A stretch of DNA of 8,707 nucleotides from Bacteroidota bacterium (GTDB taxonomy: Bacteria; Bacteroidota; Bacteroidia; Flavobacteriales; Flavobacteriaceae), in contig JAEWKB010000025.1 in NCBI GenBank assembly GCA_023386255.1, positions 1 to 8,707 on the forward strand, in the 5' to 3' direction. The notes below the pieces were generated by a model. That model had not been told where the DNA came from. It saw only the letters and a program-made list of their open reading frames with translations, and did no database searches. A program made the position numbers and the translations under genes. This document shows, piece after piece, positions 1 to 8,100 of this stretch (positions are counted from its first letter, which is position 1; every line of letters begins with the position of its first letter).

Positions 1-659
1 ACCTTACCTGTATAGGCCAGGCCATTATCGGGCTCATCGGTTGAATTACGGCCCTCGCCCATGCTTATCGCTCCCTTAAGGTTATACGAAAATTTATCAA
101 GATATTCATTCAGGTGGTGTACCTGCACGCCAAAATCCCTGTCAATGGTAAAGCGGGCATTGTTGATGGTCCTATCGGTAAGCTGCAAGCCTCCTGATGA
201 ATTAACCCTTTGCCTGTTGCCCGGAAGTTTTGTTTGCCCGAAGCCAATATTCCAGTGTTTATTTGGCCTGTAAAACACCACCGCATCGCGTATAATATTT
301 ATATTTTCGCCTTCCCTTACTTCACCAACATCGCCCGGCGCAAAAGAAAGCTGTATTGCATATAAAAACCTGGGGTCGCCCACATAACCGTCAAAACGCA
401 GGCGCAGGCGGCGTATCTGCCCGTCTATAGCCGCTTCTTCGTCCTCATTTTGGAGGTATGTTACCCTGTTCTGCATCCTGAAGCGTATGTTCAGCTGGAA
501 AATACTGTCAGGAGACGTCAGCCCCAACCCCTTACCATAGTTGTAATACGGCAGTGCCGAAAGCTTCAGGTCATTATCTGTTGTCGTTCGCCTTATGTCT
601 ACCTGGGCTGAAACTGCCATGCCGATAAGCAGAACAATAAGCAGTAAAGATTTTTTCAT
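1..659 (-). CDS. Phosphate-selective porin O/P (OprO/OprP) family outer-membrane protein, N-terminal part
   Basis: The reading frame opens at ATG 659-657 and stays open to the window edge, giving 219 complete codons; the C-terminus lies outside the window. Residues 1-18 form a clear signal peptide (MKKSLLLIVLLIGMAVSA, then Gln), so the product is exported. After it come alternating, barrel-like strands typical of the Porin_O_P family: QLNIRFRMQNR (about 55-65), RRLRLRFDGYVGDPRFLYAI (83-102) and WNIGFGQTKLPGNRQRVNSS (136-155). The GFGQTKLPGNRQR block followed by FTIDRDFGVQ (170-179) is what I associate with this family in flavobacteria. Pseudomonas OprO/OprP import phosphate or polyphosphate; the substrate here is not shown by the sequence. 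The gene is divergent from prmA, and the shared upstream region carries an 18-bp palindrome. There is no Shine-Dalgarno sequence before the start, as usual in Bacteroidota. The family call comes from motif recognition, not a search. Confidence 0.82.
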   Translation of the reverse strand, partial: MKKSLLLIVLLIGMAVSAQVDIRRTTTDNDLKLSALPYYNYGKGLGLTSPDSIFQLNIRFRMQNRVTYLQNEDEEAAIDGQIRRLRLRFDGYVGDPRFLYAIQLSFAPGDVGEVREGENINIIRDAVVFYRPNKHWNIGFGQTKLPGNRQRVNSSGGLQLTDRTINNARFTIDRDFGVQVHHLNEYLDKFSYNLKGAISMGEGRNSTDEPDNGLAYTGK

Positions 660-759
660 TTTTGTTAGTTGTGTTAGTTTTTGTTGCTGTAATTTTGCAT
701 TTAAATTCCGGAAAGTTTCTGTAATTCACTATTAAAAACCCGCCTTAAATGCTGTGTGT

Positions 760-777
760 TAAGTTTGCGCAAACTTA
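760..777. promoter_or_regulatory. Perfect 18-bp palindrome between the porin gene and prmA, with TAnnTTTG boxes on both strands
   Basis: The sequence TAAGTTTGCGCAAACTTA is identical to its own reverse complement. It lies about 110 bp upstream of the porin start on the minus strand and about 58 bp upstream of the prmA start on the plus strand. Each half, TAAGTTTG, matches the TAnnTTTG element that serves as the -7 box of the Bacteroidota housekeeping sigma factor, one on each strand. No TTG at the usual 17-23 bp upstream spacing is present for either orientation. A dyad operator for a dimeric regulator is therefore as likely as a pair of overlapping promoters. The symmetry is seen directly; the function is inference. 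Confidence 0.5.
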
Positions 778-812
778 CCATTAAATTTTACAACCTAATG
801 TTACCTTAATAT

Positions 813-820
813 TACCTTTG
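813..820 (+). promoter_or_regulatory. Candidate -7 promoter box (TACCTTTG) for prmA-clpS
   Basis: TACCTTTG fits the Bacteroidota TAnnTTTG consensus and ends 15 bp before the prmA ATG, giving a plausible short leader. TTACCTT occurs twice here (801-807 and 812-818), 11 bp apart, about one helical turn. No clear -33 TTG is visible. The box also argues against the in-frame TTG at 818 as the prmA start, because that codon falls inside the box. Confidence 0.4.
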
Positions 821-835
821 CGAAAAATTAAAGTT

Positions 836-1669
836 ATGTCGAATATCTATATAGGATATCATTTTACCGTTGAGCCCAAAAATCCGGGGGCCGAAATACT
901 TATTGCCGAACTGGGTGAAACCCCTTTTGAAAGCTTTATAGAAACTGAAGAAGGCATATCTGCATACATCCAGAAACAATATTGGAATGAAGATGTACTT
1001 AAAGATATACAGATACTGAACTCCGATGAGTTTAAGATTCAATATACGTTTGAAGAAATTGAGCAGGTGAACTGGAATGAGGAATGGGAGAAAAACTTTG
1101 AACCCATTGAAGTTGACAATACCTGTTATGTTCGTGCGCCCTTCCACGAAAAGAAAGATGTGCAGTATGATATTGTTATAGAGCCTAAGATGAGCTTTGG
1201 TACAGGCCACCACGAAACTACTTTTATGATGATACAGCACCTGCTGGACATGAACCTTGAAGGCAAGGAAACACTGGATATGGGCTGCGGTACTGCCATA
1301 CTGGCGATACTGGCAGAAATGAAAGGTGCAAAACCAATTGATGCCATTGATATTGATAACTGGTGCTACCTGAACTCTATTGAAAATGCTGAGCGTAATA
1401 ATTGCAGCCACATTACCGTTTATGAAGGCGACGCAGCTTTACTTGCCGGTAAAAGCTACGATGTTATTATTGCCAATATAAACCGCAATATCCTGCTGAA
1501 TGACATGCAGCAATATGCTGCCTGCCTTAACAAAGGCGGAGTGTTGCTGCTGAGCGGTTTTTATGAAGAAGACATACCGGCCATTGATGCCTGCTGCACT
1601 AAACTGGGCCTGACATTTGAAAAAAAGTTACAGAGAAACAATTGGGTTTCTCTAAAATATATAAATTAG
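836..1669 (+). CDS. prmA: Ribosomal protein L11 methyltransferase
   Basis: The product is a cytoplasmic, S-adenosylmethionine-dependent enzyme that methylates ribosomal protein L11. The chosen start, ATG 836, gives 277 residues beginning MSNIYIGYHF, slightly shorter than the roughly 290-residue proteobacterial enzymes. The frame extends upstream to a TTG at 818, but that lies inside a candidate promoter box. Residues 1 to about 100 correspond to the L11-recognition domain. The PrmA signature FGTGHHETT lies at 121-129. SAM-binding motif I, LDMGCGTAIL, is at 147-156, followed by the acidic IDAIDIDNW segment. The ANINRN segment (213-218) matches the motif IV asparagine region, and LSGFYEED lies near the C-terminus. 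All key motifs are intact. clpS follows 21 bp downstream and is probably cotranscribed. Identification is by motif and is secure. Confidence 0.96.
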   Translation: MSNIYIGYHFTVEPKNPGAEILIAELGETPFESFIETEEGISAYIQKQYWNEDVLKDIQILNSDEFKIQYTFEEIEQVNWNEEWEKNFEPIEVDNTCYVRAPFHEKKDVQYDIVIEPKMSFGTGHHETTFMMIQHLLDMNLEGKETLDMGCGTAILAILAEMKGAKPIDAIDIDNWCYLNSIENAERNNCSHITVYEGDAALLAGKSYDVIIANINRNILLNDMQQYAACLNKGGVLLLSGFYEEDIPAIDACCTKLGLTFEKKLQRNNWVSLKYIN

Positions 1670-1690
1670 CAGTAACAAAGAAGAATGAAT

Positions 1691-1966
1691 ATGAGTACAA
1701 AAGAGAAAGTATTAGAAGAAGTATTGCTTGAAGAAGCTACTTCTTTTAACAATGAAATTGTATTGTACAATGATGATGTAAATACCTTTGACCATGTTAT
1801 TGATACACTGATAAGGGTATGCCGCCACACGCCTGAGCAGGCAGAGCAGTGCTCGCTTATTGTACACTATAATGGAAAATGCACGGTTAAAACAGGCCAA
1901 TTTAAAGAACTGAAACCCCAATGCACACAACTGCTCGAAGCAGGCCTGAGTGCTGAAATTGTATAG
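1691..1966 (+). CDS. clpS: ATP-dependent Clp protease adaptor protein ClpS
   Basis: The product is a small cytoplasmic adaptor that binds the N-domain of the Clp unfoldase and delivers substrates carrying destabilising N-terminal residues. From ATG 1691 it has 91 residues (MSTKEKV...). An in-frame ATG at 1685 would add Met-Asn; I prefer 1691 because related flavobacterial proteins, as I recall them, begin MST-EKV. After a charged, probably flexible N-terminal extension (1-19), the ClpS core begins with NNEIVLYNDDVNTFDHVI (20-37). Asn27 and Asp28 correspond to the E. coli N-degron-binding pair Asn34/Asp35, and His59 in VHYNGKC corresponds to His66. The helix TPEQAEQCSLIVH (47-59) and the end LLEAGLSAEIV are typical. 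All recognisable binding residues are present. It is the second gene of the prmA-clpS unit and is followed 2 bp later by an intrinsic terminator. Confidence 0.95.
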   Translation: MSTKEKVLEEVLLEEATSFNNEIVLYNDDVNTFDHVIDTLIRVCRHTPEQAEQCSLIVHYNGKCTVKTGQFKELKPQCTQLLEAGLSAEIV

Positions 1967-1968
1967 TT

Positions 1969-1995
1969 AAGGATGCCGCCGGCATCCTTTTTTTT
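1969..1995 (+). terminator. Rho-independent terminator after clpS
   Basis: The arms AAGGATGCC (1969-1977) and GGCATCCTT (1981-1989) pair perfectly over 9 bp around a GCC loop. A run of eight T residues covers 1988-1995. The hairpin starts 2 bp after the clpS stop codon. This separates the prmA-clpS unit from the uptake locus downstream. Confidence 0.92.
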
Positions 1996-2073
1996 ATTAT
2001 TATCTATATATAATCTGTCGATAGCCGGTCCGTATCTTTATTTTAGCTAACAATCAGCAAAAAAAATTCTTAA

Positions 2074-2092
2074 CATATATTTAATATATATG
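2074..2092. repeat. AT-rich inverted repeat upstream of the sensor-regulator gene
   Basis: CATATAT (2074-2080) and ATATATG (2086-2092) are exact inverted copies around a 5-bp centre, ending about 31 bp before the GTG start of the regulator. It could be an operator or merely part of an AT-rich promoter region. In such AT-rich DNA a 7-bp dyad arises easily by chance. The rest of the 1967-2123 gap holds the terminator and no convincing TAnnTTTG box. Confidence 0.25.
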
Positions 2093-2123
2093 ATGTATTG
2101 TATATTAGCAATCCTTAAAATTT

Positions 2124-4928
2124 GTGGTTGTGAAGCAATACCTTATACTGCTGCTGCTATTGTTAAGCACGGGCTCACGTGCACAGGAACTTCCGCCTAT
2201 ATTAAAATATAGCACAGGCCTGTATAATGCGGGCAACCAAAACTGGATGATGGCCCAGGATGCAAAGCAATACATGTACTTTGCAAACAACGAGGGACTG
2301 CTGGAGTTTAACGGCACCGCATGGACCCTTTACCCCTCTCCTAACGAGACCATAATACGCTCTGTTAACGTTATAGGCAACAGGATTTATACAGGTTGCT
2401 ACATGGAGTTCGGCTACTGGACCCGCAACCAGGCCGGGAGCTTAACATACCACTCCCTGAGCAGTAAGATAAAAAAGAAAATCCTTGATGATGAACAATT
2501 CTGGAACATTGCACAATACGATCATTGGGTAATATTCCAGTCGCTTAGCCAGATTTTTATCTACGATTCGAAAAGTGGCTCCTTCAGGATACTCGCACCT
2601 GAAACGGGTGTAAATAAAATATTTACCATCAACAACACCATTTTATACCAAACCTTCGGTACGGGGCTTTTTGAAATTGAAAATGGTAAGAGCAAACTGC
2701 TAAATAACAGCCCGCTGCTCATAAAGAACAAAATAGTAAACATATACCCCCATAATGAAGGGCTGCTGCTCCAAACACAGTATAATGGTTTTTTAGAACT
2801 GAAAGACAATGTGCCGGCGCCATGGAAAACCGAGGCTGATGCAGAGCTTTATTCCAGCAGTATATACAGCAGCCGCATGCTTAGCGATGGCAGCCTGGCA
2901 CTGGGCACGGTATCAAACGGTATTTTTATCCTCTCTCCTGAAGGAAGGATCAGGTATCACATTACCCAGAATAAAGGGCTCAGCAACAATACGGCCCTTT
3001 CATTGTTTGAAGACCATGACAAGAACTTGTGGGTAGGGCTTGACAATGGCATAAACAGCATCAACCTGAAATCAGGTGTACGGAGCTTTGTAGATGATAC
3101 CGGGTTTCTTGGTACTGTATATGCCTCTATACTGCATAAAGGGATGCTGTATATTGGCACCAACCAGGGTTTGTTTTATAAACCTTTTAATACTGCTGCC
3201 GATTTTAGTTTCATACCCGGCACTAAAGGGCAGGTATGGTCACTTTACGAGTACAACGGCACACTTTTCTGTGGGCACGATTCAGGTACTTATGTCATTA
3301 AGAACAATTCTGCCGCACCTGTGTTTTCAGCTTCAGGAACCTGGAAGTTCGAAAAGCACCCCTATAACCCTAACCTGCTGCTACAGGGAAATTATCATGG
3401 CATATCGGTACTGGAAAACAGTAATGGCACCTGGAAATTCAGGAACTGGATAAAAGGGTTTGACTACTCCAGCCGTTATTTCGAAGTATCCGAGAACAAC
3501 ATCTACATCAGCCACGAGTATAAAGGCGTTTTCAGGATAGAGGCTGACGCGTCTTTTTCAAAAACAACATTTTTTAAAGCTTATACATCGCCTGCAAAAG
3601 GCAAAAATGCGAGCTTAGGAAAATTCAATAACCAGATATACTATGCCTCTAAAGACGGTTTTTTTAAATTAAACCCTGCAACCAAAGCATTTGAACGCAA
3701 CGATGCGCTTTCTAAAGTGTTTAAGACAGACCAATATACATCAGGCAAATTAATGCCCGACAATGCTAATAGGCTTTGGTTCTTTACCCGCAATTATATC
3801 AACAGTTTTTCTTCAGGTAAATTAAATTCTGATCTAAAACATACAATTATACCCATCCCATCCTCATTAACCAACTCTATGCTTGGTTTTGAAAATATAA
3901 CCCAGCTAACCCCAAGCATATACCTTATTGGTACCACCGATGGTTATTACACAATAAATATCAATAACCTGCATTTTGCAAATTACAATATCAGCATTAC
4001 CAATATTTCTACCAACGAACTGAACAGGAAAAACATATCCAGGCCCATGGCAGGAAACGGCAGTTTTAAATATGCCGACAATAACCTTACGTTCTCTTTT
4101 ACAGTGCCTGAGTATGATAAATACATTAATGCAGAGTTCCAGTACATGCTTGCCGGCATGCAGGATGAATGGAGCGAATGGAGCGGCAGGCCATACATCA
4201 ACTTCAAAAATTTACCTCCGGGAGATTACACTTTTAAAGTAAGGGCTAAGATTGGCGATGCACTTTCACTTAATACAGCCGAATATTCTTTTACCATACT
4301 TAAGCCATGGTACAGGACCAATACGGCAATTATAATTTATCTTATACTGGGGGCCATTGCTGCTTACTTAATTAACCGTGCCTATAAGAACTACTACCAG
4401 AGGCAGAAGGAAAAACTTATTGAGGAAAATAACAGGCTTCTTGAAATTAAGGAACTGGAAAATGAACAGGAGCTAATGAGAATGAAAAATGAACAGCTGC
4501 AGCAGGATTTTGAAAGCAAGAACCGCGAACTTGCCGTTTCAACCATGAACCTCATCAAGAAGAACGAATTATTGTCAATGATTAAAGATGACCTTAAAAG
4601 ATCAACAGAAGGTGGTGATAAAAATGTAAAATCGGTTATTACAACCATTAATAAGAATATTAATGAAGATGATACCTGGAATATGTTTAAAGAAGCCTTT
4701 AATAATGCGGATAAAGATTTCCTGAAAAAGATAAAGAGCGCCCACCCCTCTCTTACTCCAAATGATTTGCGTCTGTGTGCTTACCTAAGGCTTAATTTAT
4801 CTTCTAAAGAAATTGCGCCATTACTAAATATATCTGTCCGCAGCGTCGAAATTAAGCGATATCGATTGCGGAAAAAAATGGATCTTCCTCACGAATTAGG
4901 CCTTGTAGAGCATATACTTTCCATATAA
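2124..4928 (+). CDS. Membrane-spanning beta-propeller/Y_Y_Y sensor with cytoplasmic LuxR-type HTH (kinase-less transcriptional regulator)
   Basis: This 934-residue protein appears to be a one-component sensor that binds a ligand in the periplasm and DNA in the cytoplasm. In order: a signal peptide (about 1-20, poly-Leu core, ending SRAQ); a propeller region (about 21-625) with a textbook Reg_prop repeat near 285-315 (GLSNNTALSLFEDHD, then LWVGLDNGI) and weaker ones such as LYIGTNQGLFY (342-352); a Y_Y_Y domain (about 655-727; FQYMLAGMQDEWSEW, NLPPGDYTFKVRA); one membrane helix (about 734-753); a Glu/Lys-rich coiled coil (about 757-830); and a helix-turn-helix (about 877-925; LSSKEIAPLLNISVRSVEIK). 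No histidine-kinase or receiver motifs are present, unlike hybrid two-component regulators of the same sensor type. The start must be GTG: 2124 or 2130 (the latter gives MKQYLILL...), because the next in-frame ATG would remove the signal peptide. It lies 242 bp upstream of susC on the same strand and is its probable regulator. The ligand is unknown. Confidence 0.88.
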   Translation: MVVKQYLILLLLLLSTGSRAQELPPILKYSTGLYNAGNQNWMMAQDAKQYMYFANNEGLLEFNGTAWTLYPSPNETIIRSVNVIGNRIYTGCYMEFGYWTRNQAGSLTYHSLSSKIKKKILDDEQFWNIAQYDHWVIFQSLSQIFIYDSKSGSFRILAPETGVNKIFTINNTILYQTFGTGLFEIENGKSKLLNNSPLLIKNKIVNIYPHNEGLLLQTQYNGFLELKDNVPAPWKTEADAELYSSSIYSSRMLSDGSLALGTVSNGIFILSPEGRIRYHITQNKGLSNNTALSLFEDHDKNLWVGLDNGINSINLKSGVRSFVDDTGFLGTVYASILHKGMLYIGTNQGLFYKPFNTAADFSFIPGTKGQVWSLYEYNGTLFCGHDSGTYVIKNNSAAPVFSASGTWKFEKHPYNPNLLLQGNYHGISVLENSNGTWKFRNWIKGFDYSSRYFEVSENNIYISHEYKGVFRIEADASFSKTTFFKAYTSPAKGKNASLGKFNNQIYYASKDGFFKLNPATKAFERNDALSKVFKTDQYTSGKLMPDNANRLWFFTRNYINSFSSGKLNSDLKHTIIPIPSSLTNSMLGFENITQLTPSIYLIGTTDGYYTININNLHFANYNISITNISTNELNRKNISRPMAGNGSFKYADNNLTFSFTVPEYDKYINAEFQYMLAGMQDEWSEWSGRPYINFKNLPPGDYTFKVRAKIGDALSLNTAEYSFTILKPWYRTNTAIIIYLILGAIAAYLINRAYKNYYQRQKEKLIEENNRLLEIKELENEQELMRMKNEQLQQDFESKNRELAVSTMNLIKKNELLSMIKDDLKRSTEGGDKNVKSVITTINKNINEDDTWNMFKEAFNNADKDFLKKIKSAHPSLTPNDLRLCAYLRLNLSSKEIAPLLNISVRSVEIKRYRLRKKMDLPHELGLVEHILSI

Positions 4929-4972
4929 TCTACTACAACACTCTTCAAATCTACCTATACAACACCTCAACA

Positions 4973-5039
4973 AACAGCTTATTTACAAGGTTTTCGTAAG
5001 CTTCAGCAGCTAAAGTTAAAACTAACTTAATAAGCTGTT
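4973..5039. repeat. 11-bp perfect inverted repeat with a nested hairpin between the regulator and susC
   Basis: AACAGCTTATT (4973-4983) and AATAAGCTGTT (5029-5039) are exact inverted copies separated by 45 bp. Inside the right half a second dyad, AAGTTA (5013-5018) and TAACTT (5023-5028), closes a 4-bp loop. No T-run follows, so it does not look like a standard intrinsic terminator for the upstream gene. It could be a paired operator for the adjacent HTH regulator or an RNA structure. The repeats are seen directly; the role is inference. Confidence 0.5.
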
Positions 5040-5067
5040 AACACAGTAATAACAGGATTATTTCGTG

Positions 5068-5102
5068 TTGCACCCAATTATTTTAAAGATGTATATTTTT
5101 TG
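5068..5102 (+). promoter_or_regulatory. Weak candidate promoter for the susC-susD operon
   Basis: A TTG (5068-5070) lies 23 bp upstream of TATTTTTTTG (5094-5102 core: TA, three T, TTTG). This approximates the Bacteroidota TTG-N17-23-TAnnTTTG promoter but has one extra spacer base in the -7 box. It would give a leader of about 60 nt before susC. The match is imperfect and the region is T-rich, so a chance match is possible. Confidence 0.28.
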
Positions 5103-5131
5103 TACAGGTTCATTTTTAAATGTGTAATTAA

Positions 5132-5158
5132 TTGTGACATACTTTTAGATTATCACAA
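5132..5158. promoter_or_regulatory. Inverted repeat TTGTGA-N15-TCACAA just upstream of susC
   Basis: TTGTGA (5132-5137) and TCACAA (5153-5158) are exact inverted copies with half-site centres 21 bp apart, about two helical turns. The right half ends 12 bp before the susC ATG. The half-sites resemble those of CRP/FNR-family regulators, but those normally have a spacer of about 6 bp, not 15. It may be a site for the adjacent regulator or a leader-RNA stem; short dyads also occur by chance. Confidence 0.3.
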
Positions 5159-5170
5159 AAACCAATTAAC

Positions 5171-8100
5171 ATGAAGTCAAAACTATTCTTAATTGCTTTC
5201 ATCCTGATTTCATCATTTTGCTATGCGCAAAATATTGAGATAAGCGGTAAAGTAAGCGAAGCGGCTACGGGAATGCCTATACCCGGTGCAGGCGTCGCTG
5301 TAAAAAATTCTTCATTAGGCACCGTTACAGATATAGACGGTAATTTTACTATTTCAGTACCGTCCGGCTCTACTCTTGTATTTAGCTATATTGGCTTTAA
5401 GAGTTTTGAGCAAACGGTAAATTCAGCACAAACTATTACGGTGTCACTAGATGAAGACACAAAGACTTTGGAAGAGGTAGTAGTAATAGGATACGGTTCG
5501 CAACGCCGCCGCGATGTTACCGGGGCTGTAAGCGTGGTTAACCGTGAAATGATAGAAAATTTTAAGCCTGTAAAGATGGAACAGGCGCTGCAGGGTACAG
5601 TTTCAGGCGTTAACGTAACTACACAATCAGGAGCGCCGGGAGCAGGCCTTGATATAAGGATACGTGGTGTAGCTTCAAACGAAAATAACAGGCCGCTAAT
5701 GCTTGTTGATGGTATAATATCTACAATGAGCTTCAGCGACCTGAATTTTAATGATGTTGAAAATATAACGGTGCTTAAAGATGCGCAGGCAGCCATTTAT
5801 GGTACTGCAGGTGCTAACGGGGTTATACTTGTAACCATGAAAAGAGGCAAAAGGAACTCTAAACCTGTATTTTCATACAACAACTACATAGGCTTCCAGG
5901 AAACTACGCGTAAGCTTCCCTTGCTTAATGCTACAGAATACGCGCTACTGCTAAATGAAAGCTATGCTAACGGCGGGGCTTCCTACATACCTTTTCCTGA
6001 TGTAAGCACGCTGGGCGAAGGGACTGACTGGCAGGATGAAGTTTTTGACAAAGGCGTACCTATGGTAAACCATGACTTCAGTGTATCCGGCGGTGGAGAT
6101 AAAGTGGGCTATATACTTAGCGCTTCTCACTTTGCACAGGATGGTATTGTTGCTGCCGAAAAATCGAATTTTGAGCGTAACACGGTGCGGGCAGGCATGA
6201 ATGCCGACATAACCGATAAACTAAAGGTGAATACTAACTTTGTTTACACCTGGTTAAACAGGCAAACCTTTAACGAAAATGTGTTAGGGTCGGTACTTTT
6301 TAATGCCATAAATACGCCATCTGTTTTTACTCCGCGCGATGCGGCGGGAGATTTTACAGTTTTACCCATTACCGGGTCACAAACTACACCGGGAGGTACT
6401 CTTGGCAACGAGATTATAAACCCGCTTGCGCAGATTGACAATACCTATAATGAATACAAACTGCGCAGGATAACTACATTGATTAATGCAGACTATGAAG
6501 TTACTGACGGCCTTACTTTAACCGGAAGGTTTGGTTATAACAGCCAGGATGCCGACGAAAGGGTATTTAGCCCGCTTGTAATATACGGAGGCAAAGTATT
6601 TGACAACCCAAGGAGCCGCGTACAGCAAAACGCATTTACCGACAGCGATTATACTTTCGACTTTTACGGTACGTATGAAAAGCTGTTTAATGATGCTCAT
6701 AAAGTACAGTTTACTCTTGGTGGCACAGTGTTTAAAACCTGGGGCGAAGGCTTGTATGCTACAGGATTTGATGTGCCTAACAATTCATGGGAATTTGCAG
6801 ACATCAACTTAACAACCGGGCTTGCAGAGGCAAAGAACGTAAGCTCTTATGTATATGATGACAGAAGGGTATCATACTTCGCAAGGCTTCAGTATGACTA
6901 TAAAGGACGTTACCTGCTTTCGGGTATGTTCAGGAGAGATACTTCTACGAAATTTGGCCCTAACAACAGGGTAGCCTACTTCCCTTCTGTAACAGGTGGA
7001 TGGGTTATTTCTGATGAGCCTTTTTATGGCTCTAACAGCTTCCTGAGCTTCTTAAAGCTGCGTGCAAGCTACGGTATTATGGGTAGCGACCTCATCCCTT
7101 CAAACCGTTACCTGGGCCTGCTGAACGGCGAGGCAACTTATATATTTAACGGCCAGCTGGTACAGGGAGCAGCTACAGGCGCACTGGCAAATGCCGACCT
7201 TAGGTGGGAAGAAGCACGTAAGTTTGATGTGGGCCTTGATTTGAGGATGTTTAACGACAAAGTTGATATTACTGCCGATTATTTCAGGGATAAACGTGCC
7301 GACCTTTTAATACCGGGCATTCCTATTTCGGGTATTATCGGTACAGGAGGCCCCGGCGGGCAGTACCCAATACTTAACGCAGGAGATGTGGTAAATAAAG
7401 GTTTTGAATTCGCAATCGGTTATAAGGACAGGATTGGCGATGACTTTAAATTCAACATCAACTACAACGTGGCATTTATTAATAATGAAGTTACCAGGGT
7501 AGATAACGGTACAGGCTTTTTAACAGGTGGTGCATTTGGCGTTAGCCAGCCTGCCCCTACCCGTATGGAAGTAGGCCATGCATTGGGTTACTTCTATGGT
7601 TATGAGACTGACGGTATCTTCCAGAACCAGGCCGAAGTAGATGCACATCCTTCTCAGGCAGGCGCAGGTGCGGGCGTTGAAGCGCAACCCGGCGATATAC
7701 GTTTTAAAGACCTTAACGGCGATGGCGTTATAAACACCGATGACCGTACTGATATAGGTGACCCGATACCGGATGCCACCATGGGTATAAACATCAGCTT
7801 TGACTATAAAGGGTTTGATTTTGTTGCTTTCGGTTTTGCATCATTGGGTAATGATATGATAAGGAACTATGAAAGGACACAGCCTGATGTGAACAGGATG
7901 AACTATACGCTTGACAGGTGGCATGGCGAAGGCACAAGCAATAGTGTGCCGCGTGTAACTACAGGAGCCACATCAAACAACCTGTTCTCTGACTATTTTG
8001 TAGAAGATGCTTCTTACTTCAGGATTCAGACTGTGCAGCTTGGTTATACCATAAATCCGGAGTTTACCAAAAAGGCATATATAAACAAAGTAAGGCTATA

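Noticed and set aside
61..273. A 70-residue plus-strand open frame at the left edge
   Set aside because: It is opposite the porin frame, which has a signal peptide and barrel-like family motifs.
812..1411. A 199-residue open frame on the minus strand opposite prmA
   Set aside because: It lies wholly inside prmA on the opposite strand, has no recognisable domain, and prmA carries all the family motifs in the other frame.
2098..2124. Possible promoter TTG-N15-TAAAATTTG running into the regulator start, which would give a leaderless mRNA
   Set aside because: The spacing is too short, the -7 box has an extra base, and the region is AT-rich. The match is too weak to list as a promoter.
3094..3453. 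A 119-residue plus-strand open frame inside the sensor-regulator gene
   Set aside because: It is in a different frame within the continuous propeller coding sequence. Its composition is arbitrary and no domain is visible.
4393..4620. Coiled-coil region of the regulator considered as a degenerate histidine-kinase dimerisation domain
   Set aside because: There is no phospho-acceptor His in an SHELR-like motif and no HATPase N, G1 or G2 boxes follow. The segment leads directly to the HTH.
5153..5158. A true CRP binding site before susC
   Set aside because: The half-sites are right, but the 15-bp spacer is far from the roughly 6-bp spacer of CRP sites, so only an unassigned dyad is reported.
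5386..5796. A 136-residue minus-strand open frame opposite susC
   Set aside because: It is antisense to the conserved carboxypeptidase-like and plug regions of SusC, has a Ser/Thr/Pro-rich composition typical of a shadow frame, and shows no family resemblance.
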